Origin: Phycisphaerales bacterium UBA1845
Lineage (GTDB): Bacteria; Planctomycetota; Phycisphaerae; UBA1845
Length of the DNA: 6,230 nucleotides
Direction: 5' to 3'
Assembly (NCBI GenBank): GCA_002338715.1
Contig: DDIR01000116.1
Location: forward strand, 32,810 to 39,039
Shown here: positions 4,664 to 6,230 of the stretch, piece by piece
How the letters are laid out: every line of letters starts with the position of its first letter
Position numbering within the stretch: position 1 is the first letter of the stretch
Made by a program: the position numbers and the translations under genes
Notes under the pieces: model-generated
Told to the model about the DNA's origin: nothing
Databases searched by the model: none
Seen by the model: only the letters and a program-made list of their open reading frames with translations

Positions 4664-6230
4664 TTAGCAGATGATCCCCACGCGGATAATGATCGTGACA
4701 ATCACCTCTTTGCCGTCGCTGTCCGTGGCTTTGAGCGATATTTCATGGGTTGCACCCGATTCGCAAATGGGGCCAGCCGGCGAACTCAGTATGACCTGAA
4801 TGCTGTTGCCCGTACCGAGCAAACCATCGATGTTCGACGACCATTCAAGACTGGCTCCAGATAATATGCCATCCTCCGGATCGGTCGCTTCACCAGTAAT
4901 CGTGATCATCTGACCCGGTGCGACGAGTGTTCCGTAGTCCGGTGAAGTGATTACCGGGGTCGGTGCACCCACGCCTGATTCGACCGTGATGGTCACCTGA
5001 TCTGCCGCGGCCAATCCCTTACCGTCGACGGCTTCGAGCGTGATGGTATGCGTTCCGATGGTCAGCGTTTGTGAGAACTCGAAACCGTTGCTCATCACAC
5101 CTTCGATGTCGGAACTCCAGGTCACGTTTTCCTCAAGGATTGTTTCATCCGGGTCGGGGATGAACGCGGAAAACAGAATCGGTATATGGGAGTAGTAAAC
5201 CTTAGCCGCCGTCGGCGAGAGGATGATCGGTTCGGGAGCGCGATTGACGACCTGTACTTTGATCTCATCGATAGCGCTGGCTCCGAAAGCATCCGTTGCG
5301 GTGGCTGTGATCGTGTGTTCGCCCAGCGACAACTCCGCCAACTGCGACGTGCAGTCATAGGGCAACGACGAGTCGCGACACAGTTCGCCGTCGATGGATG
5401 ACGTGATGACCACTTCGCCATGAAAGCGATCAATCGCCGTGATGTCCGTCGAATCGACTTCCGGATCCGAGTACAAGGTCTTAAGGAACGGTTGGGTTTT
5501 CCACCCGATGGTCTGGCCATTGACCGGCTGCGTTATCTGGATAGCCGGTGCTTCATTGGGCGACATCGACGCCACAACCGCACGGTACGCATCAACGTAA
5601 CCATTGGGCACGCGGTCATCGACGCTTTCGGTTTTGTTGGCGGTGGCTTGGAGAATTTCGCGTACGTCGGAATAATCAAGCGATAGATCGGCGGCTTTCA
5701 TGAGGGCAACGATGCCGGACGTAAACGCAGTCGCGCAACTCGTCCCGGTAAATACGCCCAATTCGTCTTCGCGGGTTTCGTCCGGCAGGGCATTGGCGAA
5801 ATCGTCCACGTCGAACTCCACCGCGGAGGGCGTCAGCGTCGAGAAGATTCCGGGGCTCGTGACGCCTTCCGGCGCAGAGATAGCCACGTTTGCCCCGTAG
5901 TTGTGCCGCGTCTTGATTCGATCACCATTCGCATTGGCGAGCAGTACCGATCCGACGCAGAGCACGCGTGAAACTTCGCAAGGCAAGAAGGAACTTCCGC
6001 TGTCAAGACTTTGCCCTTCGTTGCCCGCGCCGGCGACAACGATTGCACCGACATTGGTAGCCGCTGTCACAGCATCTGAAATCCGATTGTCCCAGAAAAT
6101 GTCTGCGGTCCTGCAAGAGACTCCGCAGAATCCTCCAAAGCTCAAGTTGATCACGTGGGCGCCCATGTTGGCGGCTGAGTAGATCGAGTCGGCGGCGCTG
6201 TAGATCGTACCACCCATCTTGATGAGGATC
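4664..6230 (-). CDS. S8 subtilisin-like serine protease with three Ig/cadherin-like repeats; 5' end outside window
   Basis: The frame stays open through the right edge (ILIK precedes the ATG at 6217), and that ATG lies inside the protease domain, so the start is outside. Numbering from that Met, 517 residues are visible. GAHVINLSFGG (19-29) and AGAGNEGQ (62-69, oxyanion-hole Asn66) lead to GTSCATAFTSGIVALMKAA (158-176) with nucleophile Ser160; the catalytic Asp and His should lie upstream. The domain ends near 218. Three roughly 95-residue Ig/cadherin-like repeats follow (about 221-325, 326-415, 416-517), sharing ITSP or ILSP openings, WSSxIDG/IEG and a GTHTITLxAxD motif. Several cysteines (31, 35, 80, 87, 280, 289, 485, 517) suggest disulfides and an extracytoplasmic site. 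The protein ends in VGIIC without PEP-CTERM or dockerin. Likely an exported protease; its substrate is unknown. Confidence 0.93.
   Translation of the reverse strand, partial: ILIKMGGTIYSAADSIYSAANMGAHVINLSFGGFCGVSCRTADIFWDNRISDAVTAATNVGAIVVAGAGNEGQSLDSGSSFLPCEVSRVLCVGSVLLANANGDRIKTRHNYGANVAISAPEGVTSPGIFSTLTPSAVEFDVDDFANALPDETREDELGVFTGTSCATAFTSGIVALMKAADLSLDYSDVREILQATANKTESVDDRVPNGYVDAYRAVVASMSPNEAPAIQITQPVNGQTIGWKTQPFLKTLYSDPEVDSTDITAIDRFHGEVVITSSIDGELCRDSSLPYDCTSQLAELSLGEHTITATATDAFGASAIDEIKVQVVNRAPEPIILSPTAAKVYYSHIPILFSAFIPDPDETILEENVTWSSDIEGVMSNGFEFSQTLTIGTHTITLEAVDGKGLAAADQVTITVESGVGAPTPVITSPDYGTLVAPGQMITITGEATDPEDGILSGASLEWSSNIDGLLGTGNSIQVILSSPAGPICESGATHEISLKATDSDGKEVIVTIIIRVGIIC

Noticed and set aside
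4222..4701. Minus-strand open frame of 159 codons overlapping the convergent region
   Set aside because: It overlaps both flanking genes and the repeats; its SFPRKRLSR segment is the reverse-strand artefact of the dRS3-like repeat.
1..6230. tRNA, rRNA, transposase, phage, toxin-antitoxin or defence genes
   Set aside because: No frame or RNA-like fold in the window resembles any of these.

Overview
The window looks like chromosomal DNA of a planctomycete or close relative (Phycisphaerae-like is my guess, not proven). The clues are a dockerin-like double EF-hand tail ending a multicopper oxidase, a PEP-CTERM protein, an exported sulfatase-activating enzyme of the formylglycine-generating type, and a subtilase followed by Ig/cadherin-like repeats of the style common in that phylum. 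All five genes encode proteins with export signals or exported-type domains, so this is a cell-envelope and secretion neighbourhood. It is not a recognisable operon, phage, CRISPR or defence island.

Layout: (1) 1-855 (+) is the C-terminal part of a CotA/bilirubin-oxidase-like multicopper oxidase with a dockerin-like tail, cut by the left edge. (2) 856-1151 is intergenic, with small hairpins and a weak promoter candidate. (3) 1152-1907 (+) is a 251-aa PEP-CTERM surface protein with a strong Shine-Dalgarno site. (4) A 14-bp stem terminator at 1968-2005 lies between this gene and the convergent gene. (5) 2009-3121 (-) is a formylglycine-generating enzyme with signal peptide and both catalytic cysteines. 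(6) 3122-3416 is a divergent intergenic region holding G-tracts, nine tandem 8-bp repeats and flanking imperfect inverted repeats. (7) 3417-4289 (+) is an unrecognised exported protein with three C-terminal membrane helices. (8) 4290-4663 is a 374-bp convergent intergenic region packed with palindromes, a dRS3-like dispersed repeat and a second degenerate copy of the element seen at 3181-3316. (9) 4664-6230 (-) is the C-terminal part of an S8 subtilase with three Ig-like repeats, cut by the right edge.

The genes alternate in direction (+ + - + -), so most are probably transcribed singly, and I see no pathway joining them beyond a shared extracytoplasmic destination. I did not find a new multi-gene system. 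The most interesting material is non-coding: two related copies of a small interspersed element, one with its TGACGAAG-type seed expanded into an octamer array, and a 46-bp near-perfect palindrome. Among the genes, the exported FGE and the dockerin-tailed copper oxidase stand out.
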